A stretch of 57,128 bases of DNA from Hyphomonas sp. TMED17 (GCA_002172915.1 NHBW01000008.1:51767-108894); one strand, 5' to 3'; positions 38,201 to 47,029 are shown, counted from the stretch's first letter. Program-made: numbers and translations. Notes: generated by a model not told the origin, from the letters alone.

Positions 38201-38821
38201 ATGGACAAAAAGCACATTTCTAAGGCTCGTCGCAAGCTCAGAGCCGCTGCGCGCAAAGTCACAGCCAAGCGCCTCGGGAATGTGCCGCGCCTGTTTTACC
38301 TGACCGATCCCGTGCGAACGCCGGACCCGGTCAAAACTGCTAAAAATCTGCCCGCGGGCACAGCAATAATATACCGCCATTTTGGCGCCTCCGACAAAGC
38401 GGTGCGCGCCCGACAATTAGCCAAGATTGCAAAACGCCGCCATTTATATCTTCTTATCAGCGCTGACCCGGAATTGGCACGCAATGTTGGCGCCGCAGGG
38501 GTTCACTGGCCGGAAAGATGCGTCAGACAGGCCCGCTACTGCGCCGGCAAATTCGGTATACAAACCATCAGCGCTCACAGTCACAAAGCGATTAGCCGGT
38601 CACATTCTAACCGCTTCGATGCTGTGCTTATGTCGACAGTGTCCGCCTCATCAAGTCCGAGCGCAGGAAAGGCGATGGGATCGATCCGCTTTCGCAAACT
38701 CGCTTTGACAACAGCGAAGCCACTCGTCGGACTCGGCGGCCTTGTCCCAGAGAATGCGGCTTCAATCTCAGGCTTTGCTTCTATCGCCGCCATAGAGGGT
38801 ATCGAGGCCGCTTTTAATTAG
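38201..38821 (+). CDS. Thiamine phosphate synthase-like protein (ThiE/TenI fold)
   Basis: 206 residues from ATG 38201. A basic N-terminus (KARRKLRAAARKVTAKRLG) precedes PRLFYLTDP, PAGTAIIYRHFGASDKA, LLISADPELARNVGAAGVHWPE and LVGLGGLVPENA, which together follow the TIM-barrel order of ThiE/TenI. Several ThiE catalytic residues cannot be checked by eye, and no thi gene is near, so the reaction is uncertain. Its 5' leader lies inside the yggS coding region. Confidence 0.72.
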   Translation: MDKKHISKARRKLRAAARKVTAKRLGNVPRLFYLTDPVRTPDPVKTAKNLPAGTAIIYRHFGASDKAVRARQLAKIAKRRHLYLLISADPELARNVGAAGVHWPERCVRQARYCAGKFGIQTISAHSHKAISRSHSNRFDAVLMSTVSASSSPSAGKAMGSIRFRKLALTTAKPLVGLGGLVPENAASISGFASIAAIEGIEAAFN

Positions 38822-38873
38822 GAATTGCCGGCGAGGTTGAAACGCTGAAAGTCCAACCGGCCGAGATACTGCG

Positions 38874-40217
38874 CTAGACCGAACGCACAATTTCAGCCAG
38901 ATCATCAACAACCTTGTTCATCAAGCTGGCATCATTCGCTTCGGCCATAATACGGATTAGTGGCTCGGTCCCTGACTTCCGGATAACCAACCGGCCATCG
39001 CTACCCAGGACATCCTCAGCCGACGAGATCGCCGCCTTGACCGTCGCATTGGCCAACGGACTTTTGCCTTTATAGCGAATATTGACCAGTTTTTGCGGGA
39101 ACGGTTCGAAGACATGGGCGAGCTTAGACAAAGGCTGCTCGGCCTCGACCATGACGGCCAGAACCTGTAATGCCGCCATCAAGCCATCGCCGGTCGTCGA
39201 ATAATCAGACATCACAATATGGCCGGACTGCTCACCACCCAGATTATACTGGCCGCTGCGCATACGTTCGACAACGTAACGGTCACCAACCATTGTCCGT
39301 TCAAGTGTCAGACCAATATTTTGAAGGTGACGTTCAAGACCAAGGTTTGACATCACGGTTGTGACGACGCCGTCACGTGACAGACGGCCCTGTGATTGCC
39401 AGTGACCCGCGATCAGCGCAATTAGCTGATCACCATCAATTTCGCGCCCGTTTTCATCAATGATGATGCAACGATCAGCATCGCCATCCAGCGCAATGCC
39501 GATATCCGCCCGATGCGTTTTAACCGCCTCTTTAAGCGCCCTTGTATCCGTCGAGCCAACCTCCTGGTTGATATTTGTCCCATTCGGTCCGATACCAATC
39601 GGGAACACTTGGGCGCCTAGCTCATATAAAGCCAGCGGCGCCACTTTATACGCCGCTCCATTGCCGCAATCGACGCAAATTCGCAGGCCGGACAGTCGCA
39701 TCCGTCGGGGGAAACTCGCCTTAACAATCTCTATGTAGCGCGCCTGCGCATCATCAACCCGTTGCGCGCGGCCGAGATCGGTCGACAAAGCCAGCATGCT
39801 GTCTTGCTCACGCTCCATTCCCTGTTCGATTTCAAGTTCAATCGCATCGGACAATTTGTACCCATCCGGGCCGAACAATTTAATACCATTATCAGCGTAA
39901 CCATTATGGCTCGCCGAAATCATAACTCCAAGATCAGCCCGCAAAGACCGGGTCATCATTGCCACCCCCGGCGTCGGCAGCGGCCCGAGCAACGTCACAT
40001 CCATGCCAACGGCGGTAAACCCGGCAACCAGTGCGGGCTCCACCATATAGCCCGATAGACGTGTATCCTTGCCAATCACAACCGAGTGTCGCCGCGGCGT
40101 ATTTGTCCGGAAGTATTCGCCCGCAGCCATGCCAAGCCGCATAATGATACCCGGGGTCATCGGCGCCTGATTAGCGGTTCCACGAATACCATCTGTGCCG
40201 AAATACTTGCGGGTCAT
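38874..40217 (-). CDS. glmM: Phosphoglucosamine mutase
   Basis: 447 residues from ATG 40217, which has GGAGAA at 8 bases; a frame extending to 40316 adds a hydrophobic stretch with no such site. Converts glucosamine-6-P to glucosamine-1-[11 protein letters not shown], the phosphoserine [16 protein letters not shown], the Mg loop [15 protein letters not shown] and the phosphate site [10 protein letters not shown] are all present. It is divergent from glmS, so two steps of the UDP-GlcNAc pathway share one promoter region. Confidence 0.97.
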   Translation of the reverse strand: MTRKYFGTDGIRGTANQAPMTPGIIMRLGMAAGEYFRTNTPRRHSVVIGKDTRLSGYMVEPALVAGFTAVGMDVTLLGPLPTPGVAMMTRSLRADLGVMISASHNGYADNGIKLFGPDGYKLSDAIELEIEQGMEREQDSMLALSTDLGRAQRVDDAQARYIEIVKASFPRRMRLSGLRICVDCGNGAAYKVAPLALYELGAQVFPIGIGPNGTNINQEVGSTDTRALKEAVKTHRADIGIALDGDADRCIIIDENGREIDGDQLIALIAGHWQSQGRLSRDGVVTTVMSNLGLERHLQNIGLTLERTMVGDRYVVERMRSGQYNLGGEQSGHIVMSDYSTTGDGLMAALQVLAVMVEAEQPLSKLAHVFEPFPQKLVNIRYKGKSPLANATVKAAISSAEDVLGSDGRLVIRKSGTEPLIRIMAEANDASLMNKVVDDLAEIVRSV

Positions 40218-40529
40218 AAAATTCTCCAATGGACGACCAAGACGACGCAGGCAATGACACAAAATCACCCCGAATGCCAAGATCAGAATAATTTCAGACA
40301 AACGAATACCGCCCATCCTGCGCTATCGGCAGGCGCCACTTATTCCCCCACCTCATGCGACCGGCGCCCCCGATACACCCACAATAACTACCGATTCAGA
40401 GGCAAGGCGACGGCTTTGGTCTTAAAATCGCGCAATCTGCTCAGGTCATAAACTGAAACTGAATGTGCTCTAGCCGCCGGGCCAGAAATACGAATAAAAG
40501 AACAAAGCATTATCGAGGGGTCTATTTGC
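40218..40529. promoter_or_regulatory. Divergent glmM-glmS spacer (312 bp)
   Basis: Both genes should be controlled from here. Overlapping frames in this spacer are not gene-like. GAGGGG stands at 40516-40521 ahead of the glmS ATG. There is no sign of a glmS ribozyme core, which is a Gram-positive feature. No convincing -35/-10 pair was identified. Confidence 0.45.
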
Positions 40530-42368
40530 ATGTGCGGAATTATTGGGATTGTCGGACAACACGACGATGTATCAGATAAGCTCGTCGAAGCGCTCGCACG
40601 GCTCGAATATCGCGGCTATGATAGCGCCGGCATTGCAACTCTGCAGGACCAGCAAACCGATCGCCGTCGGGCTGCCGGTAAACTGTCCAATCTGCGCGCC
40701 TTGCTCGCCGCCGAACCCGTCAATGGTACGTGTGGGATCGGTCATACACGATGGGCAACCCATGGCCCGCCAACGACGACTAATGCCCATCCGCACCAGT
40801 CAGGGCCGGTCACGCTTGTCCATAATGGAATTATCGAAAATTTCCGCGAATTAAGAGCAGAGCTTGGACAGGGCGGCCATGTTTTTGAAACAGATACCGA
40901 CACTGAAACAATCGCTCATCTAATCCATCACAATCTAAAGGCTGGGCATCAGCCAAGTGAAGCGCTCGCGCTCGCCCTGGGCCGGTTGAAAGGCGCGTTT
41001 GCACTTGCCATTCTAATTGAAGGTCAGGACGACATGATCATGGGCGCCCGCAAGGGGTCGCCGCTTGTCATCGGAATTGGCAACGATGAAATGCTGCTCG
41101 GATCCGACGCGCTCGCGGTCGCACCTTTCACCAACAGAGTTATCTATCTCGAGGAAGGCGACTGGTGTATTCTGAGACCGGACGCTTCCGAGATTTATGC
41201 CGAAGACGGCACAGCAGTCGAGCGCCCGGTTACGATCGTGCAGGGCAGCGCTGCAGCTGCCGAAAAAGGCAATTATCGCCATTTCATGCAGAAGGAAATC
41301 TACGAACAGCCGGAAACGACTGCTCGGACAATCGGTGCCTATGTCGATGCGCTGACCCAAACTGTGACACTGCCGGGTCAGAACGAAACCATTATCGACT
41401 GGGCGTCGATCCAGAACCTGCAAATCATCGCCTGCGGAACAGCCTATTATGCCGGCTGTGTCGCAGAATACTGGTTTGAACAGCTTGCCGGCATACCGGT
41501 CAAAAGCGATATTGCATCGGAGTTTCGCTACCGTGAGCCCGCTTTACCGGCCCAAGGTGGACTGGCTATTTTCATTAGCCAATCCGGTGAAACAGCCGAT
41601 ACGCTTGCCGCCCTACGATATTGCAAACAGGCCGGTCTTAAAACAGCGGCTGTCGTTAATGTAGCAACCTCATCAATCGCGCGCGACGTCGATTTCATTC
41701 TCCCCACGCTCGCGGGTCCGGAGATCGGGGTGGCCTCGACCAAAGCCTTCACCGCCCAGCTTTGTGCTCTCGCCGCCTGCGCCATCGCCGCGGCGAAAGC
41801 ACGTCTGCGAATTGACAGAGATACTGAAGTCAGCCTGACCAATGCGCTCAATAGCGTACCCCGCCTGATCTCGGACGCGATTGCACTGGAAGACGATATC
41901 ATCGAGCTCTCCAAATCACTATCGAAGGCAAGTGATGTTCTTTATCTCGGGCGCGGACCGCATTATCCGATTGCGCTCGAAGGCGCCCTTAAACTCAAGG
42001 AGATCAGCTATATTCATGCTGAAGGCTTTGCCGCCGGTGAACTGAAACACGGCCCGATTGCGCTGGTCGAAGAAACGACACCTATCATCTTCGTCGCCCC
42101 CGACGATCATCTGTTCGAGAAATCCTTATCGAACCTCGAAGAAGTCGCTGCACGTGGCGGCCAGATTGCTCTGATATCAGACCATGCGGGGCTTGAAAAA
42201 GCCGGCGACAGTCCGCTCTTAAAGCTCTGTATTCCCGCCTGCGACCCATTCGTCGCACCTATTCTGGCGGCAATTCCGATCCAGATGGTTGCCTATCATA
42301 CAGCGGTTGAAAAAGGCACAGATGTCGATCAACCCCGTAATCTGGCCAAGTCGGTTACAGTGGAGTAA
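40530..42368 (+). CDS. glmS: Glutamine-fructose-6-phosphate aminotransferase (isomerising)
   Basis: Makes glucosamine-6-P from fructose-6-P and glutamine. 612 residues. The N-terminal glutaminase begins CGIIGIVG, with Cys-2 as nucleophile; GIGHTRWATHG follows. Two SIS domains carry the sugar part (CGTAYYAG, SQSGETADTLA and SYIHAEGFAAGELKHGP). The C-terminus NLAKSVTVE is the conserved end, the DNA of which is the attachment site of Tn7-like elements in other bacteria. Degenerate copies of this end occur downstream. Confidence 0.97.
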   Translation: MCGIIGIVGQHDDVSDKLVEALARLEYRGYDSAGIATLQDQQTDRRRAAGKLSNLRALLAAEPVNGTCGIGHTRWATHGPPTTTNAHPHQSGPVTLVHNGIIENFRELRAELGQGGHVFETDTDTETIAHLIHHNLKAGHQPSEALALALGRLKGAFALAILIEGQDDMIMGARKGSPLVIGIGNDEMLLGSDALAVAPFTNRVIYLEEGDWCILRPDASEIYAEDGTAVERPVTIVQGSAAAAEKGNYRHFMQKEIYEQPETTARTIGAYVDALTQTVTLPGQNETIIDWASIQNLQIIACGTAYYAGCVAEYWFEQLAGIPVKSDIASEFRYREPALPAQGGLAIFISQSGETADTLAALRYCKQAGLKTAAVVNVATSSIARDVDFILPTLAGPEIGVASTKAFTAQLCALAACAIAAAKARLRIDRDTEVSLTNALNSVPRLISDAIALEDDIIELSKSLSKASDVLYLGRGPHYPIALEGALKLKEISYIHAEGFAAGELKHGPIALVEETTPIIFVAPDDHLFEKSLSNLEEVAARGGQIALISDHAGLEKAGDSPLLKLCIPACDPFVAPILAAIPIQMVAYHTAVEKGTDVDQPRNLAKSVTVE

Positions 42369-42371
42369 TTC
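42344..42371 (+). repeat. glmS-tail sequence, copy 1 (native glmS end)
   Basis: The native 3' end of glmS, GGCCAAGTCG followed by GTTACAGTGGAGTAATTC (42354-42371). It is the reference for the two degenerate copies at 42801 and 42971. An ATG follows 27 bases later. Confidence 0.75.
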
Positions 42372-42398
42372 ACAACAGTAAATTAAAGAGAAGGTACT

Positions 42399-42527
42399 AT
42401 GGAAGGATTAGCAGTAATGGGTTTTGTTTTCGGGATGATAGGCGTTGTGGCGCTTGTTCGTTTGGAGAAATTAACAAAAATATTAAAAGAAAAAGGAATT
42501 TTGGATCAGGATTACAAGGAAGAATAA
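42399..42527 (+). CDS. Tiny membrane protein, 42 residues
   Basis: Too short for routine ORF calls. It starts ATG 42399 after AGAGAAGG. The predicted single membrane helix is LAVMGFVFGMIGVVALV, then a basic-to-acidic tail KLTKILKEKGILDQDYKEE. The codon usage is AT-rich and unlike glmS. The topology and tail suggest a small regulatory or holin-like protein, but no family was recognised. First of a series after glmS. Confidence 0.65.
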   Translation: MEGLAVMGFVFGMIGVVALVRLEKLTKILKEKGILDQDYKEE

Positions 42528-42578
42528 ATGACTGTTGTAAAACATTCCATAACTGTCGAATAGAAATTACCAAATGCT

Positions 42579-42782
42579 ATGCAAAAATATCTAGTCATTT
42601 TCTTAGTGTTAATTCTATGTCTCTTTGCCGCCAGTATCATGCTTGATATTGCACGATACGTCATGAATGGGATGCCAAATTATGACTTTTATGTCCTTCC
42701 CATTGGGGCTTTGATACTAATGATTGGTCTGCCAATCATCTATAATTTGATTAACGATTTGATTAAAAAGAGAAGTAAGTAA
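42579..42782 (+). CDS. Small membrane protein, 67 residues
   Basis: Two predicted helices, residues 4-25 (YLVIFLVLILCLFAASIML) and 40-58 (VLPIGALILMIGLPIIYNL), with a basic end (IKKRSK). It follows the 42-residue gene after 51 bases in the same AT-rich stretch. No family was recognised. Confidence 0.6.
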   Translation: MQKYLVIFLVLILCLFAASIMLDIARYVMNGMPNYDFYVLPIGALILMIGLPIIYNLINDLIKKRSK

Positions 42783-42800
42783 TTTTAGGTGACAATATCG

Positions 42801-42837
42801 GGTGGGGCAAGAACTCTCCGTTACAGTGAAATAGTTC
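42801..42837 (+). repeat. Degenerate glmS-tail repeat, copy 2
   Basis: The last 18 bases, GTTACAGTGAAATAGTTC, match the native glmS end at 15 of 18 positions. The whole 37-bp block aligns without gaps with copy 3 (25 of 37). It does not code for glmS here. The 31-residue ORF begins 29 bases later. Confidence 0.65.
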
Positions 42838-42866
42838 TAACCAGATTAATTACTGCAGGAATAAAA

Positions 42867-42962
42867 ATGCAAACTCATGTGAGACGTTTTATTATCTCCA
42901 TTATGGTTAATGCAATTATGTGGGGGCTCATTTTTTGGTTCTTTTTTGCGTTTATTTTCTGA
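42867..42962 (+). CDS. Tiny membrane protein, 31 residues
   Basis: MQTHVRRFIISIMVNAIMWG followed by LIFWFFFAFIF: a short basic N-terminus and one long hydrophobic helix, ending in TGA at 42962. GCAGGA lies 7 bases before ATG 42867. Not listed by length filters. Unknown function; possibly a membrane-active peptide. Confidence 0.5.
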   Translation: MQTHVRRFIISIMVNAIMWGLIFWFFFAFIF

Positions 42963-42970
42963 TTATTTTG

Positions 42971-43007
42971 GGCCGGTCAAGAATACGCGGTTGCAGCAGA
43001 ATAATTC
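42971..43007 (+). repeat. Degenerate glmS-tail repeat, copy 3
   Basis: GTTGCAGCAGAATAATTC matches the native glmS end at 14 of 18 positions. It lies 26 bases before the ATG of the MAPEG gene, close to the spacing after copies 1 and 2. Confidence 0.6.
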
Positions 43008-43033
43008 AGAAAAACTCGGTGGGATAAAACAAA

Positions 43034-43396
43034 ATGATTGAGATAATTGCCGGCACATCCGTGTTGTATCTAGTTCAACTTTTGCTTCCCATTTACCTTA
43101 AGACAGGAAGCGAACCCGCAAAAAGGGCCGCCAGAGCAGTCAAAAATCTGGGGGAGTCGCTTCCGGTATTCTTTACACTAGCTGTCCTATCAATTGTTAT
43201 GGACGTGGAAGCGAACACATCGATCGCGCTTTTTTGGCTGATCATCAGATTGCTATATTTCGTTATTTACACAACCGGCATCGGAAGACAGGAAAGATCA
43301 CAAAACGGTACACTTCAGGAGACCCAAAAGATAAGATCCTTAACATGGTCTGCGTCTCTATTCTGTTTAATCTGGATGACGGGTAATTTGATATAA
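43034..43396 (+). CDS. MAPEG-family membrane protein
   Basis: 120 residues, about four membrane helices. The pattern RAARAVKNLGESLPVFFTLAV, after a hydrophobic N-terminus, is the MAPEG signature (eicosanoid and glutathione metabolism in eukaryotes; unknown in bacteria). GGTGGGA precedes the ATG. Its composition is AT-richer than the core genes, and it is part of the glmS-tail array. Confidence 0.75.
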   Translation: MIEIIAGTSVLYLVQLLLPIYLKTGSEPAKRAARAVKNLGESLPVFFTLAVLSIVMDVEANTSIALFWLIIRLLYFVIYTTGIGRQERSQNGTLQETQKIRSLTWSASLFCLIWMTGNLI

Positions 43397-43581
43397 TCCA
43401 TCCGATAATTTCTTAGGCCATCAGGGCGTGTTGGAGAATTTACTAGCGGATCTGATAAGCCAGACGAAACGATCGTGAATTATCATCACTAAGAGCGCCA
43501 TTGCGGAAAAGGTTTAGATCGCGAGCGTCGGATAAGGTATTTTCGCAGCCGGTTACGGTTTCACAAAAGGCAGGTCCGCCC

Positions 43582-44207
43582 ATGTTCTATAATAGCATTC
43601 TTCTAAAAGCCCTCTGCCTGATATTATTCGACTCGAGCATTATTCTGATAGAATTTGTCGGCTTTCTGCAGCCTGACTACAATTCGACGGGGCATTACAT
43701 CAGTGAACTTGGCGCCACCGGGGCACAATATGCAAACATAATAAATTATTTTAGCTTCCTGCCGGTCGCCTTTAGCTCATTGATTATAATACTTTTTCTA
43801 CAGTCTAAATTTCAACGAGCATACTATCGCGGATAGGATTTTTATGTATCGGCCTGGGGATCCTTATCGGCTATTTCGGCGCCTTCATGTATCCTTGCGA
43901 CTATGGCTGCCCGACCGAGGGCAGTTTTAGTCAAATCATGCATAATGGTCTTGGTTTGATATCTTATATGATTTGGCTCAAAGACACTCTGCTTCTGACG
44001 AAAAACATCATTCCACATAATCTTGTCGTCAAAAAGCAAGACGACGGGCTGCAGCTTAAAATTATTGATGGGCTCGGATGCGCCTCTTTTATTCCGCTAC
44101 CCGAAATGAACAGACGATTTGCCCGACAATATGTGAACAGAAGAATAGAATTGATGCACGCACGAATTCGCTGGGACCTGTCGGGCAGGCAAGGCGAATG
44201 GAAATAA
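43582..44207 (+). pseudogene. DUF998 gene remnant joined to a YrbL-like gene remnant
   Basis: The start (ATG 43582) reads FYNSILLKALCLILFDSSII and QPDYNSTGHYISELGATGAQYAN, a DUF998 membrane protein, and breaks at a stop at 43834. The next frame resumes with GFLCIGLGILIGYFGAFMYPCDYGCPTEGSF...HNGLGLISYMIW, the continuation of DUF998. Directly after it comes LKDTLLLTKNIIPHNLVV and IIDGLGCASFIPLPEMNRRFARQY, the C-terminal end of a YrbL-PhoP-regulated protein. So one frameshift plus a deletion joining two genes. It ends at 44207. Confidence 0.75.
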
Positions 44208-44640
44208 CGCCCCCCAATCGCGCGATATGAGCGACAGTCTGGGCGCCAGAATCATGCATCTCTGTTTGATACTTTTAATGCACCAATTCTAATTCGCTTC
44301 GCCGCGATCGATTTACCACCGTCCCGATATAAACCAATCCGGTCCGGCAGACAGCCGCAGCCAGCAAGATGTAGCAGGCAATAAGGTCATAATTGCTGCC
44401 AACACATATGCGGTAATGCCAGGTCACTCGCCGGAACGCCATTGCGCCAATGTCGCCAAACAACCTGACAGGTTTCAACATCCGTTCGCGATTGAGTCGG
44501 GAGGCTTCCAGCGCAAACCGGCGCTGTCATGCCCGCTGCGGTATCGATGCACGAAACACTTAAATGCGAGTTGCTTTTCAGCGCATATACGCGTTCTTTA
44601 GAAATAACGTGCTCTAAATGGTGCAGGGGGACAGATCATC
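44208..44640. other. Spacer before the FG-GAP lipoprotein (433 bp)
   Basis: No gene is clear. A minus-strand frame at 44275-44481 has one hydrophobic stretch and a weak start; it is not called. Near the end, AGGGGGA (44625-44631) precedes the lipoprotein start region and lies inside an 8-codon plus-strand frame (44618-44644). Confidence 0.35.
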
Positions 44641-46476
44641 ATAAGCCGAACACTAATCATCGTTTGCGCGACAGCTTTAACCGGCGCGTGTGGTGGCGGC
44701 GGAGGCGGCTCAACTCCGGCGCCGCTGCCCACAACACCATCAGCACCGACGGTTTCAATAACTGCAAGCCTGACCAGCCTCATTGTCGACGAGCAAGTAA
44801 CGCTGACCTGGTCATCATCGAATGCGGTTGCCTGCGATGCTTCTGAAAGCTGGGATGGCGCCAAAGATACCAGGGGGCAGGAAACGCTAACCATCACGAC
44901 CGCCGGCGACAATGTTTTCAGCATCACATGCCGCGGCAGTGGCGGAACATCTCAAGCCAGTGTCACGGTTACCGCGACGCCGAAAACTCAGTTTAAACCG
45001 GTCCCCATCACAATCACCGACCCAGATCTCTACCCGCTGGCCTGCAATACCGATTATTCAGAAAGCCAGCCCTCGATACAGTACGCAATCCCGGTTGATA
45101 TCAACAAGGATGGCTGGGAAGACTTCATTGTCCATCAATGGTGCGATCTTTACCGTGACAATTTTGGTGACGTAATTGAAGGGCCAACACCGGACCTGCT
45201 TGTCACCCACCTTTCCAATGGCGACGGCACTTACCGTAATGGCAATCAGGAGGTATTTGGCGACAGCCTGCCGAATCTCGGCGGCGCTAGCCGGAAGTAT
45301 GACCGAGGTGACATTAATGGTGACGGGCGAGATGACTTTGGCTTTGCGATGAATTGGGAAGATGGCAGAAACGGCGACCCCAGGGCGTTCTCTCGTGCCT
45401 CACCGGCTATAATTCTGTCAAAAAATCAAAGCGAATATGAAGTCGTGAAAATCGGCACACCGGACTGGGGGCACGCTGTCGCAATTGTCGCCGATAATGA
45501 TGGCGGCGGCGATGCGGTTTTTGCCGGCTTTACAGGCGTCGGGCTACAGGCGTTCCGGTATAATGCGGATGGCTGGCAAGACGTAAAAGACGAATACCCC
45601 GCCGAGGCGATCTGGGACGAGAATTGGAATATTGTTTCACAGGGCTCGTCGACATGGAGCACCGAATTTAAATATCAGGATGGTTACATTGTGGCCGTAG
45701 ATACCACGGCCGACGGATCCGCCCAGGGCCTGGCCTTATGGCGTAGAACCAACGATGTCTGGGAAAAAGTTGACCAGTATCTCATCCCGGTCGAATTCTA
45801 TGTCGACTCGATCTCCTGGCAGGGGTCGACAGGACAATATGCCGTCTACCGCGTCGATGACGACCTTGTTGCCGACTACACGCCGGAAACGATGTGCTTT
45901 TTTGATGACAAATTTGATGATAGCGGACACCGAACTTTCGCGGCCCTTTTCGCATCGCAAGTTCACAAGACCGGCCGGCTGATAACCGAAGGCGAAACCT
46001 ATTCTGATGATGAATTTAACGCCCGCCAGGATGTCAAAATCTTCCAGATACAGGATGATGAAATCGTTGAACTAAATAACCCGTTCGACCGCTGTAATGA
46101 TCTGCTATTCACCAATTTCCTCGACTGCCGCGATATCAACAATGATGGCTATGCCGATTTCACCAGACATGTGTTTTCCAGAACGTTCGGCTATGTCGTC
46201 GCACGGGAAAGAGGTGGCACGCCGACAGTTCATATTAATGATCGCACCGGCCGGCTTATTGATTACGAAAATGACCAAGGGTTTGAAATGCCTGGACATT
46301 CACTACTCCTGAATGCCGGTCACGGTCAGGGATACACGCGGGACGTCAATGGCGATGGTATCGAAGATATTGTCGTTTACGGCGAAACCACCCGAAACGA
46401 GTTCAACAGCTATGATGGCAGCATCGAAGTGTACACTGGGTCTTATGATTTCAGCCTACAGTCGCAGGAAGACTAA
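44641..46476 (+). CDS. FG-GAP/VCBS-repeat lipoprotein with no canonical start codon
   Basis: The frame is open from 44608 to the stop at 46474, but no ATG, GTG or TTG occurs before 45349. An ATA at 44641, with AGGGGGA 9 bases upstream, would give about 611 residues: SRTLIIVCATALTGAC is a lipoprotein signal (Cys-17), then GGGGGGS. Residues about 40-115 form an Ig-like domain (VDEQVTLTWSSSNAVAC). Calcium-loop FG-GAP-like motifs follow: DINKDGWEDF, DINGDGRDDF, DINNDGYADF and DVNGDGIEDI. Such beta-propeller lipoproteins are surface or envelope proteins of unknown role. Either a rare start is used or the start was lost. Confidence 0.72.
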   Translation: MSRTLIIVCATALTGACGGGGGGSTPAPLPTTPSAPTVSITASLTSLIVDEQVTLTWSSSNAVACDASESWDGAKDTRGQETLTITTAGDNVFSITCRGSGGTSQASVTVTATPKTQFKPVPITITDPDLYPLACNTDYSESQPSIQYAIPVDINKDGWEDFIVHQWCDLYRDNFGDVIEGPTPDLLVTHLSNGDGTYRNGNQEVFGDSLPNLGGASRKYDRGDINGDGRDDFGFAMNWEDGRNGDPRAFSRASPAIILSKNQSEYEVVKIGTPDWGHAVAIVADNDGGGDAVFAGFTGVGLQAFRYNADGWQDVKDEYPAEAIWDENWNIVSQGSSTWSTEFKYQDGYIVAVDTTADGSAQGLALWRRTNDVWEKVDQYLIPVEFYVDSISWQGSTGQYAVYRVDDDLVADYTPETMCFFDDKFDDSGHRTFAALFASQVHKTGRLITEGETYSDDEFNARQDVKIFQIQDDEIVELNNPFDRCNDLLFTNFLDCRDINNDGYADFTRHVFSRTFGYVVARERGGTPTVHINDRTGRLIDYENDQGFEMPGHSLLLNAGHGQGYTRDVNGDGIEDIVVYGETTRNEFNSYDGSIEVYTGSYDFSLQSQED

Positions 46477-46651
46477 TCCCTGCCGGGTTAGGAGCAGCAG
46501 TTTCTACCGAATGCACGAAGCGGCCCTCACAGGCCCATAGCCTGTCACTTGCATTGCGGGCAGCACAGCTCGTAAACGACTCATATAGTAGTTTACTAAT
46601 GTCGTTCGACGTGCCCTGAAAATGCGCCCGACGATCGCAAGCGGAGCAAGA

Positions 46652-46972
46652 ATGAGCACTTATACGATCCTGTTTGCAGCAATCGCGTTTGAAGTTCTCG
46701 GCACCATGCTGCTGCCAGCCTCCCAGAATTTTTCAAAACCGTTGCCAAGTGCGGTTCTGCTGCTGTCATATGCAATGGCGTTTTATTTGCTAGCAATCCT
46801 CTCACAGCGGCTATCACTCGCAGTTATTTATGCATCTTGGTCCGGCCTTGGCATATTTTCGGTCGCGCTGCTAAGCTATGTCTTCTACAAGCAGACATTG
46901 AACTGGCTGTCGGTCGTCGGACTATTCTTGATCATTATTGGGGTTACAATCGTCAATTTGAATAAGACTTGA
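46652..46972 (+). CDS. Small multidrug resistance (SMR) family transporter
   Basis: 106 residues from ATG 46652, which has GGAGCAAG upstream; an ATG-like start at 46622 is less likely. Four membrane helices. The essential membrane Glu is in AIAFEVLGTMLL, and AVIYASWSGLGIF is the second SMR signature (Y-A-x-W-x-G-x-G). SMR proteins export cationic compounds or guanidinium by proton exchange. Substrate is unknown. Confidence 0.87.
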   Translation: MSTYTILFAAIAFEVLGTMLLPASQNFSKPLPSAVLLLSYAMAFYLLAILSQRLSLAVIYASWSGLGIFSVALLSYVFYKQTLNWLSVVGLFLIIIGVTIVNLNKT

Positions 46973-47029
46973 TCTTGGTGAAATGTCACACAGCCGGCTA
47001 AACAATGATCGCAAAACAGGGTGGATGAT

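Noticed and set aside
40218-40529. glmS ribozyme/riboswitch before glmS
   Set aside because: The conserved core is not visible and the element is known mainly from Gram-positive bacteria.
44275-44481. 68-residue minus-strand frame
   Set aside because: One hydrophobic patch and a weak start only; noted in the spacer entry.
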